This document shows positions 41,001 through 49,005 of a DNA stretch of 64,000 bases, one piece after another (the first letter of the stretch is position 1; each line of letters begins with the position of its first letter). This stretch comes from Bdellovibrionales bacterium (GTDB lineage: Bacteria; Bdellovibrionota; Bdellovibrionia; Bdellovibrionales; UBA1609). The DNA is taken from positions 124,001 through 188,000 of the forward strand of contig JAHBUX010000004.1 of the NCBI GenBank assembly GCA_019637855.1. Reading direction: 5' to 3'. The notes under the pieces are model-generated. The model was given only the letters and a program-made list of their open reading frames with translations. It was not told the DNA's origin and did no database searches. Made by a program: the position numbers and the translations under genes.

Positions 41001-41959
41001 GTGGCCAGACGGATACGGCTTGCGCCACCGGCGGTGGCATCATTAGAACCCTTAGCTTGGCGGCCGGCGCGAATCACGCGCTCCAACGACACCAAGGCCT
41101 GCTTCACAGCACCGGTCTTGTATTCACACCAAGCTGTCTTATAAAGTGCGAACGCATACAGGCGGGCACGCTTGTTGGCGGCCACGATGCGGTAGTGCTT
41201 CAAAGCGTCGGCCCACTGCTCGCGTTCGAAGTAGTATTCGCCAAGCGCGAAGTTGGACTCCTCAATATACGGGCTTTTCGGGAAGGCTTTGGTCAAACGC
41301 TGATAGTACTCTTTACCCTTCTCCGGCTGATTCAACTCGAAGTAGTTGTAGCCGAGGAAGAACAAGGCCTGATCGCTCTTCGGATCGTTGGGGAAGTCGC
41401 GCAGGAACCATTCGTACAGCTGAATGGCTTTCTTATTGTATTCTTGTGCGGCAGCCAGGTTCAGCTTGGGTTTGATCTTGGTTTTTCCAGTTTGAAAGTC
41501 CTTGATCTGATCGTCGTACTTCTGTTGAACACGATATTCAATCAAACGAGATTTTTCGACGTAGAGTTCGGCCAAACGCAACCACAGTTCGCCCCGGCGT
41601 TTACTGTTACGGAACTGATTGGTCAGCTTGAACAACTGCTTGATACCCTGGTCGGTTACTTTTTCAAGCTGAGCTTCATCAGTGCCTTCTTCATAAAACG
41701 GATTCAAACGTGAGGGCGGCTTGACCTGATAAAGATCGACGCGCTGAGCGGGCTTCGCTAGCTCTTGGCTCTTTTGAAAGGTCGGCAAGGCGCTCTTCTG
41801 CTTTTGCAGATTCACCTTCTGCGTATTCGACTCAATACGCTTCAAGATATCGCCCACGGTTTTACGCGTGCGCTTATCTTCGGCGCGAACTCCTTCGGCC
41901 GAGACCAATACCAATGCTAGAGCTATAACAATCCTAGTTACAACTTTGCGTGCCGACAT
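38096..41959 (-). CDS. gltD: Large periplasmic TPR-repeat protein, GltD/AgmU-like
   Basis: A 1287-residue protein with a cleavable signal (ending VRAED), followed almost entirely by tetratricopeptide-type helix pairs, for example GELWLRLAELYVEKSRLIEY and DQALFFLGYNYFELNQPEKG. About 15-20 repeats continue to the C-terminus. No catalytic domain is seen. Myxococcus gliding loci encode comparable giant TPR proteins in the periplasm (GltD/AgmU, also AgmK). It overlaps the previous gene by 26 bases. It probably serves as a scaffold connecting inner-membrane motor and outer-membrane parts. Confidence 0.8.
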   Translation of the reverse strand: MSARKVVTRIVIALALVLVSAEGVRAEDKRTRKTVGDILKRIESNTQKVNLQKQKSALPTFQKSQELAKPAQRVDLYQVKPPSRLNPFYEEGTDEAQLEKVTDQGIKQLFKLTNQFRNSKRRGELWLRLAELYVEKSRLIEYRVQQKYDDQIKDFQTGKTKIKPKLNLAAAQEYNKKAIQLYEWFLRDFPNDPKSDQALFFLGYNYFELNQPEKGKEYYQRLTKAFPKSPYIEESNFALGEYYFEREQWADALKHYRIVAANKRARLYAFALYKTAWCEYKTGAVKQALVSLERVIRAGRQAKGSNDATAGGASRIRLATEAQRDLVIFYAEAGTPGGARAYFAEVAGESQVFNLMEKLAYYYADTGNRDGSRQIFRELISERPTAPKAYDYQYQIVTMYVSSDRNEVFRNELYNWIQNYRPGSEWAQANAKDKELVARANQLIETTLRNFTLQQHQTAQNSRVAAAQKAAKQSYELYFSTFKEGPKIDEMHFFYAELLFDMGEFDAAAQHYGWIVDNAPNSPYFEKSALNTVLAAEKGLPKESDLKKNVGDSLEPVPFSKPVAVFEAAASRYTKQFPKGENVPAMKYKLGALYYYHNQFDKAHAMFDNIIKENGKSQYAKFSARLILDMFNLKKDYAGMENAGQSILANQDLANSELGSEVKGVIQRAQFKKANDLEAAKDYPGAAKAYEEFATKYRGSELGTSASYNAAVNYERAGDLFKAIGMYSVVVADRSDKNADIKEKSNQFLASLYEKTGQYKKAAEAFENYARKHEKDKAGIAFYFNAAVIRDGMNSYNQAEANYKAYFDKSKSADKWDALYLSAKMNERRKSISKAQEQYQQYSDAGPKNPEQYIEAAYRIAKIYKMKNKQKDYEEWCGKIIFRHKKFSTPERPLGASYAAECTYNRVYKTFEEFLAMRISADPAKMQKTLNEKLSVLNRLKEQLKDVIRYDDGPYVVNSLALIGQANQHMAASIYKVPVPAAIKKDPELLKQYMAGIDKFAKPFQEEAVKSYESAIERGFKLEGYGEGLKTAERELNRLDPAKFPEYGERAMLTKMPDTLEVESESDLGPAFRSKDETMLVEAVSKRLGKDQNDLKALNALAVHYFEDGKYGLSRIILSRAQKAHANEPALENNQGVLYLSEDKQRPAIAAFRKALEMKSSYQIASANLGSIFVEYRDYGRAKDLLERGYSAVKSDMKKGLGIDIANNYALSLSGSGDTDRAKDIYQNILKADSGSVTALLNYSILLIHKLKDKKEGEKQLNRLKFLADDSKTRSAIEAMDKVLSEN

Positions 41960-43478
41960 AATGGTAATTTCCTAACTCATCCAGCCAGTACTCGCCGCGG
42001 AAGGGCCAGTATTCATAACCGTTTTGAATGTAATAATCGCGCTTGTTCGACTCATCGATCTGCTGATCGGGCAAGTCTTTACCCGCAATACGTTTCTTCA
42101 AACTCTCCTTACGACCATTGATCATCTCGTAGCGAGCAAATCCCTCTTGTTCGATCTGATCCACCAACTCTTCGCGGATCAACAGCAAGTGATTGCGCAC
42201 GATCTTGCCAGCGCGCTCTTTGGCCTTCGCAATCCGAGTGTTCAGGACCTTAATCGAGTACTGACCGACAGGAGATGCGCCCCATCCACCCGGAAGCTTC
42301 TTGATGCGGTTACGCTCTTCCATAAGCTTGCGGATATATTGGAACGAGTTCTGGAAGTCCGCTTCGCGCACGATCTTCTGCGCCACGATGTATGGAATTG
42401 GCAGACTCATCTTGTCCAGTTTACCTTTTTTGTTCATCTTCATCATGTCGTTGATCATGTTGAAGTAACGATTGGCGTTGTCACTCGACTGCAAAGTGCG
42501 GTCGATCTGCGTGTACACCGGCTTATAAATGTTCGAGAACAGAGTCAGTGTTTTATCCATCTCGTCGTACTTACAGATGTACAGGTACACGATCGAACGC
42601 AAGAGCAAGGACTCAGGCATGTAATTGTCTTCGTAGAACGCCGAGTGCAGAGTGTTGAAGTTGCTCAAAGCCGAACGGAAACGGCCAGAGCGCAACATCG
42701 CCCAGCTCGATTCGAAGACCGTGTCATGCCAGAACTCCGAGTCGCGCGGAACATCGCGGTAGACTTCGAGTGACTCATCCCAGGCTTTCTTTTGATAGAG
42801 CACCCGCGCTTTGCCCATTTGGGCAGCGACCTTAGTTTTATCGTTCACCGGCGCGGCAGAACGTGCCTGCATCAGCTCTTCGAAAGCAGCCAAGGCGCGA
42901 TCCAACTGATTGGACTCAGCCAGAGCCAATCCTTCTTGGTACTTAGCGATATTGTATGTTCCTGCGCCACGGGCCACACGCGCGAAACTCTGCGCCGCCT
43001 GTTCGTATTGTTTGTTGCGCATCTGGTACTCACCGATCCGATAGTGCAGCATATCGCGGTGAACACGCGGGAACTCATCCACGTTGATACGCGAGATGGC
43101 GTAATTCAATAGGGTGTCGTCACCCAAACTATCGGCAGCCAGAGACAGTTTCTCCAAGCTCTGCTTGATGTATTTGTTGTTGCCTTCTTTGACCACGCCG
43201 ATGAACTGGAAGGCCGCCACCTGGTTGAGCTTCATCTGGTGCAACGTCATACCCAAGATGTATTTGATCTGCATACGACGATCGCGGTAGCGCGGCGAAT
43301 AGCTGAGTTGAAACAAGCGGCGCGAAGCCTCGGCATATTTACCGGACTTAGCCAACATCAAGGCGTCAGCTAGGTCACGATCGGTACCGACCGCGGATCC
43401 GCGGGGCCGTTGTTGTTGTCCGACGGCACCTAAGGGTGCGAGCGTAATGACTGCGAGTAAAAGTATTAAACGCTTCAT
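41934..43478 (-). CDS. gltE: Periplasmic TPR protein, GltE/AglT-like
   Basis: A 514-residue protein with a signal peptide (LLAVITLAPLGAVGQ) lacking a lipobox Cys, although the Myxococcus counterpart is described as a lipoprotein. TPR-like repeats cover about 40-320 (HYRIGEYQMRNKQYEQAAQS is one). A helical, Lys/Arg-rich region follows, and the end is a short Trp/Tyr-rich tail (EYWPFRGEYWLDELGNYHY) that looks beta-forming. Start overlaps the previous stop by four bases; the end overlaps gltD by 26. The GltE name rests on order and TPR content. Confidence 0.75.
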   Translation of the reverse strand: MKRLILLLAVITLAPLGAVGQQQRPRGSAVGTDRDLADALMLAKSGKYAEASRRLFQLSYSPRYRDRRMQIKYILGMTLHQMKLNQVAAFQFIGVVKEGNNKYIKQSLEKLSLAADSLGDDTLLNYAISRINVDEFPRVHRDMLHYRIGEYQMRNKQYEQAAQSFARVARGAGTYNIAKYQEGLALAESNQLDRALAAFEELMQARSAAPVNDKTKVAAQMGKARVLYQKKAWDESLEVYRDVPRDSEFWHDTVFESSWAMLRSGRFRSALSNFNTLHSAFYEDNYMPESLLLRSIVYLYICKYDEMDKTLTLFSNIYKPVYTQIDRTLQSSDNANRYFNMINDMMKMNKKGKLDKMSLPIPYIVAQKIVREADFQNSFQYIRKLMEERNRIKKLPGGWGASPVGQYSIKVLNTRIAKAKERAGKIVRNHLLLIREELVDQIEQEGFARYEMINGRKESLKKRIAGKDLPDQQIDESNKRDYYIQNGYEYWPFRGEYWLDELGNYHYVGTQSCN

Positions 43479-44305
43479 CTGTAAGTCGCCTCTGGGAAGT
43501 AGAAACTCATGCCGACACCTAGGAAAAGATCGTTCTGCGTGATTTTAGACTTCACACCACCGGCATCCGTGCCGTCCGCCTGATAAGTGTTCCAGATAAT
43601 GTCCCAGCGGAAGGCCATACCTTTGCTAAGTGCGAATACCTGGCTGCTGCCTAAGTGTATAGTCGGAGCTTGCTGGTTGTCGGTCGTAGTGGTCGTTCCG
43701 AAACCGGCATTGAAGTTTAAATCGAAGGGCACGATGCCACGATTCAACCAAGTGATCTTGCCATAGATCGGATTCCACTTGAAAGCGACCGCATAAAAAC
43801 CTTTGGAGCTCACCACGCTAGAGGTGGTGATTTTACGGTTCGCCTCTAGATCGTTAGTCACTTGACGGGCCGAGTTGGTAGCGAAGGCCGCGATACCTTC
43901 GATTGCGTATTGCTCGCGCAAGTAGTACGCCGCACGCACATTCGCGCCCAGGATGTTAAAGAAAGGATTGTTCAAGTTATTGAAGAGACCCGCAGTCAAC
44001 TCAAAGCGTTTAGTCTTCGGCAAGAAGCGGCGCTGGATTACCGCCACGTCTTCAAACGGCGCCAAGGTGGCAAGGTCAGAAAGGTTCTGCACCTGCTTCG
44101 GCGCTTGCTTCATCACTGGAGCCGGCCGCTTTGCTTCAACCTTTGTTTCTTCTTTGTCATAAAGCTCTTCGATTTGCCCGGGTTCGGTAGTGGATGCTCC
44201 ACCTCCCGACGAGGACGGCGGTGAGCCTTCAAGATCTTGCGCACGCGCGACAAACGGCAGCGCAAGGACGAGCGAAACTATGAGTACACAAAGATGATTC
44301 AACAA
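43475..44305 (-). CDS. Outer-membrane beta-barrel protein of the gliding cluster (GltA/GltB-like)
   Basis: A 276-residue protein with a TTG start (44305 or the next codon, 44302; no ATG is available), a signal peptide ending VARAQ, and a Gly/Ser/Lys-rich linker (about 25-80). A beta-barrel follows: ERFELTAGLFNN-type amphipathic strands ending in LFLGVGMSFYF. It resembles the outer-membrane beta-barrel family common in myxobacteria. Paired barrels GltA and GltB form the outer-membrane gliding platform in Myxococcus. It is followed by gltE with a four-base overlap. Confidence 0.78.
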   Translation of the reverse strand: MLNHLCVLIVSLVLALPFVARAQDLEGSPPSSSGGGASTTEPGQIEELYDKEETKVEAKRPAPVMKQAPKQVQNLSDLATLAPFEDVAVIQRRFLPKTKRFELTAGLFNNLNNPFFNILGANVRAAYYLREQYAIEGIAAFATNSARQVTNDLEANRKITTSSVVSSKGFYAVAFKWNPIYGKITWLNRGIVPFDLNFNAGFGTTTTTDNQQAPTIHLGSSQVFALSKGMAFRWDIIWNTYQADGTDAGGVKSKITQNDLFLGVGMSFYFPEATYR

Positions 44306-44416
44306 GCCGACATCCCCAAGTTGAAGAAATCCCTGACTAAAGGATACAAAATGCGGGTTTTAAATTGAATATATATAGATCGAATCTAGACCCAAGCCCT
44401 TCGTCGGGCTTGAGCT
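44306..44416 (-). other. Gap between the two barrel genes
   Basis: Contains a CAAGCCC/GGGCTTG hairpin (about 44393-44412) just after the upstream gene, without a U tract, and an AT-rich stretch. A weak sigma-70-like pair (TTCAAT, 17 bases, TATCCT) precedes the second barrel gene. Partial termination and re-initiation within the cluster are possible. Confidence 0.35.
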
Positions 44417-45154
44417 CTACAGTACGAATACGGCGCTAAGACCGATTTGAGAATTGTAGTAAATGCGATTGCCGAACGCGCTGGCGGCAGGCGACGGATC
44501 ATTATTCGGAGCAACGGAACGCAGTTGTTTGGTCGTAGCGTTAGGACCTTGGAAGATCAACCAACGTACATCCGCGCGCAGGCCAAAGTGTTTGGTGAAG
44601 AAAAAGTTCTGCCCCAATCCCAAGTTCAATGCGATCGCATTGGCAGTATCCATATTAATGTAACCAAGGCCAGCGATACCAAAGAGATTTAAGTTCATCA
44701 CCGTCTGTTTGGTGATCGAGATCTTTCCATAGTAAGCGATGAATTCGTAGTTACCGAATAGACCCCACTTAGGATGAGGCGCCTTCATAGCGTCAAACGA
44801 TTCAACGACAGGCGCCGTCTGGCGTCCCAGCTTGAGCTGTTCACCATAGCTGGACAAACCGTCCATCCACATCAACGCCTGGACGTTCACGGCACTGACG
44901 TTGTCTATATTGTATGTACCCATGAACTGCAGCATGAAGTCGTTATAGTAAGGCTCGTTCATTTCCAAACCGGCGCCGGCGCCGAATTCGAAACGCTTTT
45001 CTGTCTCCACCAAACGATTCATTACAACGCGACGTTTTTCGAACACCGGAAGAGTTGTCTCGCGAGCCAATTCTTCATCCGGAAATTCGATGTTGTCGGC
45101 GTGAGCGACCGTAGTAAAAAGGCAGGCCAATAGAATGAAGAGTGACTTTGTCAT
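44417..45154 (-). CDS. Outer-membrane beta-barrel protein of the gliding cluster (GltA/GltB-like)
   Basis: About 245 residues from the ATG at 45154, chosen over the TTG at 45163 because the GGAG ribosome site is too close to the latter. The signal ends VAHAD. The linker is short, then comes a barrel with the family's KRFEFGAGAGLEMNEPYYND, and the last strand ends in aliphatic/aromatic SQIGLSAVFVL. It is a paralogue of the next gene and the first gene of the cluster on the minus strand. Confidence 0.78.
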   Translation of the reverse strand: MTKSLFILLACLFTTVAHADNIEFPDEELARETTLPVFEKRRVVMNRLVETEKRFEFGAGAGLEMNEPYYNDFMLQFMGTYNIDNVSAVNVQALMWMDGLSSYGEQLKLGRQTAPVVESFDAMKAPHPKWGLFGNYEFIAYYGKISITKQTVMNLNLFGIAGLGYINMDTANAIALNLGLGQNFFFTKHFGLRADVRWLIFQGPNATTKQLRSVAPNNDPSPAASAFGNRIYYNSQIGLSAVFVL

Positions 45155-45213
45155 GCTGCTCAAATCTCCGCTGACTGATTTAAATCTTAGGGGGATTCGC
45201 TAGCTTTGTATAT

Positions 45214-46785
45214 TCACTGCCGAGGCTTCAGGTCTTTGGTCGGTCCACTCAGACCGCAGTAGACGAGCGCGAATGCATAGGATTTCTGATAGTCCTCAAA
45301 ATCATATTTGCCTTGATGCCATTTACTGAACCACTGGACCAGGCCCTGTTTCTCCACGCACTGTCGCCGGAGCGCGACCTCAGCTTTACGGGTCTCCTGC
45401 CATTTCTGCGACGGCTCGCGCTCCAGAAGCGTTCCCCAGAGCTCCGCTTCGCGCGGAAACGTCCGCTGAGCGGCGGTCGCCTTGTGGTTGAACGGGACCA
45501 CGAAGTTGGGTGTCATACCGATCAACTGCAGTGGCAATCCCCCCTCGGGGCGATAGTAGCGCGACACTGTATATATTAGACGCAGCTCCGCTTTGCCATT
45601 CACCGCCACCACGGCTTGGGTCGAGCCTTTGCCAAAGGTCACTTCCCCCACCACCCAAGCTCGCTTTTGGTCCTGAAGAGCCGCAGCCAACATCTCGGAG
45701 GCGCTCGCAGAGACCGCATTCACCAAGATCACTAGAGGAAGGTCGGGGAACATCGCCTTGTCACGTAAACCGTAACGCCAGCTTTGCTGATCTTCCGCTG
45801 AAAAATCCATTGTCAGCGGAAACTGCTTTGGAATCGGAGTTTCCAAAGACCGCTTCTCGACCAACTCACCCTTGGTGATGAACAAACTCTTCAAACAGGC
45901 GGCTTCTGCGACCTGCCCACCGCGATTTCCGCGCAAATCCAAGAGCAAGCCATCGAGCTTTAAACCCGGCACACTCAATTGGCGCGCAAGATCTTCGCAC
46001 ACGCCCTCGGAGAACTGTCTTAGTGTAACCACCGCAAGAACCCGCGCCCCAAAGGGGATGTAATCCACACTTACATTGCGAAGGCTTAGACGTGCAATGA
46101 CCACAGTGGTCGCATAGATCTCACCGTCACGCTCAATAGTCATCTCCACGGTTTTACCGGGGGCTTGCGCCAGCTCTCTCATTACACTAATAGCCTTTAC
46201 ACCGCCTGGTACGGTCTTGCCGTTCAAAGAGACGATGCGATCGTTGGGCATGAGGTTGGCCGCGGCAGCCGGCGTGCCGGGATACACTCGGCGCACGTAC
46301 ACACCGCTGGCACTGATTTCTTCCTCAATTCCAATGCTGCTGACCTCTTGCGTGGCGCCGCTGTAGCGAAGGCTGAGCAGATCTACCGGTGCCAGCGAAG
46401 CATGGCTGTCGAAGGTGCGCAGCTGATCATTAATGATCGAGGCATAAACCATTTCGGAAGGAAAGCGCGTGAAGGCTTTAACGCTCTTTTCAATGTGCTC
46501 GACGGCGGCATCAAAATCCACCTTATCCGCATTGGAGAAGCTGGTGCGAATCTGCGGCACAAACGTCTTCTGTTTCAAAACCCAGTCGGCCTGAGTGAGC
46601 GCACTTAAGCAGGATTTAAAAAGCGCTTCGTTTTCCCGACAGATTTTGTTCGAAACGAACTGCTTCAAATAGCCCGCATCGACACCTGTGCCTTTCCAAA
46701 AGTCGGCATCCTGGGTGGGCTGAAAGTTCCCGCGAGCCACAGGAACAGCCATAAAAAAGAGGATTAAAGTCAAAAACGCGCGCAT
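45214..46785 (-). CDS. Carboxy-terminal processing protease (S41 family)
   Basis: A 523-residue periplasmic serine protease. Signal peptide 1-19. A PDZ domain (about 150-235) has YPGTPAAAANLMPNDRIVSL. The peptidase core has LLLDLRGNRGGQ, the nucleophile Ser in VSASASEMLA and the Lys in VTFGKGSTQAV, so the Ser-Lys dyad is intact. A C-terminal helical segment follows. Related to Ctp/Tsp enzymes that trim or degrade periplasmic proteins from their C-terminus. It lies 50 bases before the first barrel gene on the same strand and might mature components of that machine; this is inference. Confidence 0.9.
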   Translation of the reverse strand: MRAFLTLILFFMAVPVARGNFQPTQDADFWKGTGVDAGYLKQFVSNKICRENEALFKSCLSALTQADWVLKQKTFVPQIRTSFSNADKVDFDAAVEHIEKSVKAFTRFPSEMVYASIINDQLRTFDSHASLAPVDLLSLRYSGATQEVSSIGIEEEISASGVYVRRVYPGTPAAAANLMPNDRIVSLNGKTVPGGVKAISVMRELAQAPGKTVEMTIERDGEIYATTVVIARLSLRNVSVDYIPFGARVLAVVTLRQFSEGVCEDLARQLSVPGLKLDGLLLDLRGNRGGQVAEAACLKSLFITKGELVEKRSLETPIPKQFPLTMDFSAEDQQSWRYGLRDKAMFPDLPLVILVNAVSASASEMLAAALQDQKRAWVVGEVTFGKGSTQAVVAVNGKAELRLIYTVSRYYRPEGGLPLQLIGMTPNFVVPFNHKATAAQRTFPREAELWGTLLEREPSQKWQETRKAEVALRRQCVEKQGLVQWFSKWHQGKYDFEDYQKSYAFALVYCGLSGPTKDLKPRQ

Positions 46786-46804
46786 TTATAACCCGTTGAG
46801 ACGA

Positions 46805-48058
46805 TTAATAGCCCGCCGACATCAGCATAGCCCAGGCCAGCTGCTCTTCCCTGTCGATATCCACAGGTGGTGCAGGAGGGCCTTTAAGGAACGAAGCGCA
46901 GCTGTCCTTTGCCCGACCAAAACGCGCACGCACATTGACCGCCGTGCGCTTGGCCTTGCCCACGATGTGATTCTTCCACATCGCCACCTTGCGCTCGAAG
47001 GACGGACCTTTCAGTAAATAAATGAGCCCCACGGTCACAAGGGTGCCCAACGCCAAGCCCGCGAACGGCACTCCGAAAAAGGTGGCGATCTCAACAGAGG
47101 CGGTGGCCAACTGCATAAGGGGCATATAGGCTTTAAGGAAACCATCTGAGATCTTGCCTTCGCGTTTCCAGCGCAACATCGTGGGGTCAACCACGTTGCT
47201 GTTCAATAGCATTCCGTACCAGGCCACCTGCGCTATCGCAGCAGCCCCATCATAAAGGCCGCCTGACGTATAGAGAGTGAGTAAAGCCAACATCGAATTG
47301 GCGGCCAGTGAGCCAAGGAATTGGCCGGTCGCATTCCACTCGCGACCCTTTTCACCGTCTAAACGCCTGCCGGCCAGCGAGGCCAACTTCTCAGCCAGCT
47401 TCCCGGAGGAATCCAAGTATTGAAACCATTTATTGGTATAGATGGTCAAAAGCGCCGTCCAAAATAGAGTAGGAATGAATTGGGCGACTGCCGCGTCCAC
47501 AGAAGAGGTTTGATAGTAGGTGAAAATAGAAAGGCCCGAGGCATAGGCCACTGTGAAGATCACACCGAGCGGATTGTCCTTCAAATTACGGCCGAAAGTC
47601 TTCACCTTCGAGGTCACAATTTGACGTGTTTTCTTGGGTACGGATTCGTCTTTTAAAACAGGGATATCATCGACTTTGCCGAGGATAATGGTTTTCAAAC
47701 GCGAGAAGAAACCTGTGCGTTTGACCTTGGCCAAAGCGGGGTCTTCGCTGCCCGTCGCGCCTACAATGGTATTTTCGGGATCGCGTTGAGCCAGCTCCAG
47801 AAGGGTGTCGGCTTCCTGCTCGGGCTCAACGGTGGCCATGGTGACATGTAGCTCTTCACCATTGACGTTGTACTTTTGCAAAACAACGCCGGACTTGGCA
47901 TCCACCGCCTCTTCCTTGAGCGGTGATGCCATCAATCCAAACAGCGGTGCACGGGCCTTCTTGGCCTCGGCCTGCTCCGCCAAAGTCGGCAGCGGAATGA
48001 TGAGCGTCGTGCTCACCATAAACGCGATTAATTGTCTGAGGAGGCGTCCCTGCAACAT
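46805..48058 (-). CDS. Unknown multi-pass membrane protein
   Basis: A 417-residue protein. Signal-like N-terminus (LIAFMVSTTLIIPLPTLAEQ), then a soluble region (about 30-165), then four to six hydrophobic segments (about 170-330), and a basic cytosolic tail ending in a Pro-rich PPAPPVDI stretch. No family was recognised. No Shine-Dalgarno precedes the ATG (48058); an in-frame ATG 13 codons later has none either. Upstream, a CCAAGC/GCTTGG hairpin is found about 20-40 bases before the start. It ends 19 bases before the protease gene on the same strand and may be co-transcribed with it. Confidence 0.7.
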   Translation of the reverse strand: MLQGRLLRQLIAFMVSTTLIIPLPTLAEQAEAKKARAPLFGLMASPLKEEAVDAKSGVVLQKYNVNGEELHVTMATVEPEQEADTLLELAQRDPENTIVGATGSEDPALAKVKRTGFFSRLKTIILGKVDDIPVLKDESVPKKTRQIVTSKVKTFGRNLKDNPLGVIFTVAYASGLSIFTYYQTSSVDAAVAQFIPTLFWTALLTIYTNKWFQYLDSSGKLAEKLASLAGRRLDGEKGREWNATGQFLGSLAANSMLALLTLYTSGGLYDGAAAIAQVAWYGMLLNSNVVDPTMLRWKREGKISDGFLKAYMPLMQLATASVEIATFFGVPFAGLALGTLVTVGLIYLLKGPSFERKVAMWKNHIVGKAKRTAVNVRARFGRAKDSCASFLKGPPAPPVDIDREEQLAWAMLMSAGY

Positions 48059-48172
48059 ACGGAGGGAGCGAATTCCAAGCTTTATGCCATGCTTGGCCCC
48101 CGCCCAGGATCAATTGGTTTAGAGACGAGTGAATTTTGGAAAGGGCTAGGCCGAATTACGGCACCGGCCGCC

Positions 48173-48625
48173 TCAACTTTGGGCGACGGCGCTTCTTAGA
48201 GCTGATAAGAAGGAGTTGAGTTCAACAAAGCCGCCGCTACTTACCGGTCGTAAATGAGCAACTTTAGGAAAGCCGCTGAAGACAACCAAAGTACGCCCGT
48301 CGTCCGTAACAATGGACCCATCCTGTTTAACAATAGCTTTTAGCGCTTGTACCGAAAGCCCTGACGTATTTCCCGTGCCACCTGTTTTAGTGAACTCCTC
48401 AACCCAAGCGACAAGCTTCGTCTTGGTTTCTTCGATCTTTGCAAGAAGGTCGGTCAGAATAAAAGAGATCGTCGTCATCTCCTCATTCCAAATAACGTAT
48501 CCTTCTTTACAGTTTTCATGCATCACAACGGCGATGATAAACTTGTGATTTTCATCGAAATATTCAATAGCAACGGTCTCACCAGTTACATCCGAAATGC
48601 GGTCATAAGACACTAGCGTTGTCAT
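48173..48625 (-). CDS. Unknown small soluble protein
   Basis: A 150-residue protein without signal or membrane segments. The N-terminal half looks like beta strands (VAIEYFDENHKFIIAVVMH), followed by a helix (LLAKIEETKTKLVAWVEEF), a Gly/Thr linker and a KAIVKQDGSIVTDDGRTLVV hairpin. Not recognised. ATG 48625 follows GGAGG, and it overlaps the stop of the preceding gene by four bases, so the two are coupled. Base composition appears more AT-rich than neighbouring genes, which may indicate transfer. Confidence 0.7.
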   Translation of the reverse strand: MTTLVSYDRISDVTGETVAIEYFDENHKFIIAVVMHENCKEGYVIWNEEMTTISFILTDLLAKIEETKTKLVAWVEEFTKTGGTGNTSGLSVQALKAIVKQDGSIVTDDGRTLVVFSGFPKVAHLRPVSSGGFVELNSFLSALRSAVAQS

Positions 48626-48954
48626 TCAATCCTCCAATCTTGATGTTTTCGCTCAATCTTCGGAAGGAGATTGAAGTAGAGTTGAAACATGTCACCACTT
48701 TCACGCAAGTATAAGGACAGTGTTTCGATCTTCTTTTTACGACCCTCGAGGGCCTGCTCTTGTTTTTCGAACTCACGATTTGCGCATAGGTAATTGGCTG
48801 CCTCCAGTGGGCTCGGATTTCTAAGATCAGGAATAAGCTTTAGGACATAGGACTTACAGAATTCACTGACCGCCATCCCTGTGGATGGAATCAAAACTAA
48901 AATTGTTATTAAAGACCGTAGGGTTAACCGTGTGACTGCTTTCAAACTTTGCAT
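48622..48954 (-). CDS. Unknown small exported protein
   Basis: About 110 residues. The N-terminal signal peptide (RLTLRSLITILVLIPSTGMA) is followed by a short mature chain with two Cys residues and a charged helix (EFEKQEQALEGRKKKIETLS). The start is ambiguous. AAGGAG directly abuts the ATG at 48954, which is too close, while the TTG nine bases later has ideal spacing; a TTG at 48972 has no ribosome site. All give a signal peptide. It is coupled to the following gene by an ATGA overlap, suggesting that the pair work together. Confidence 0.6.
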   Translation of the reverse strand: MQSLKAVTRLTLRSLITILVLIPSTGMAVSEFCKSYVLKLIPDLRNPSPLEAANYLCANREFEKQEQALEGRKKKIETLSLYLRESGDMFQLYFNLLPKIERKHQDWRIE

Positions 48955-49005
48955 CTCCTTGAAAAATCCCAAGGAGAGTGAATTGCCACTAACGTGCCTA
49001 AAAAA

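Noticed and set aside
38096-43478. The two TPR genes as one gene split by a frameshift
   Set aside because: They overlap by 26 bases, but the second has its own ATG and signal peptide, and the first has a normal end.
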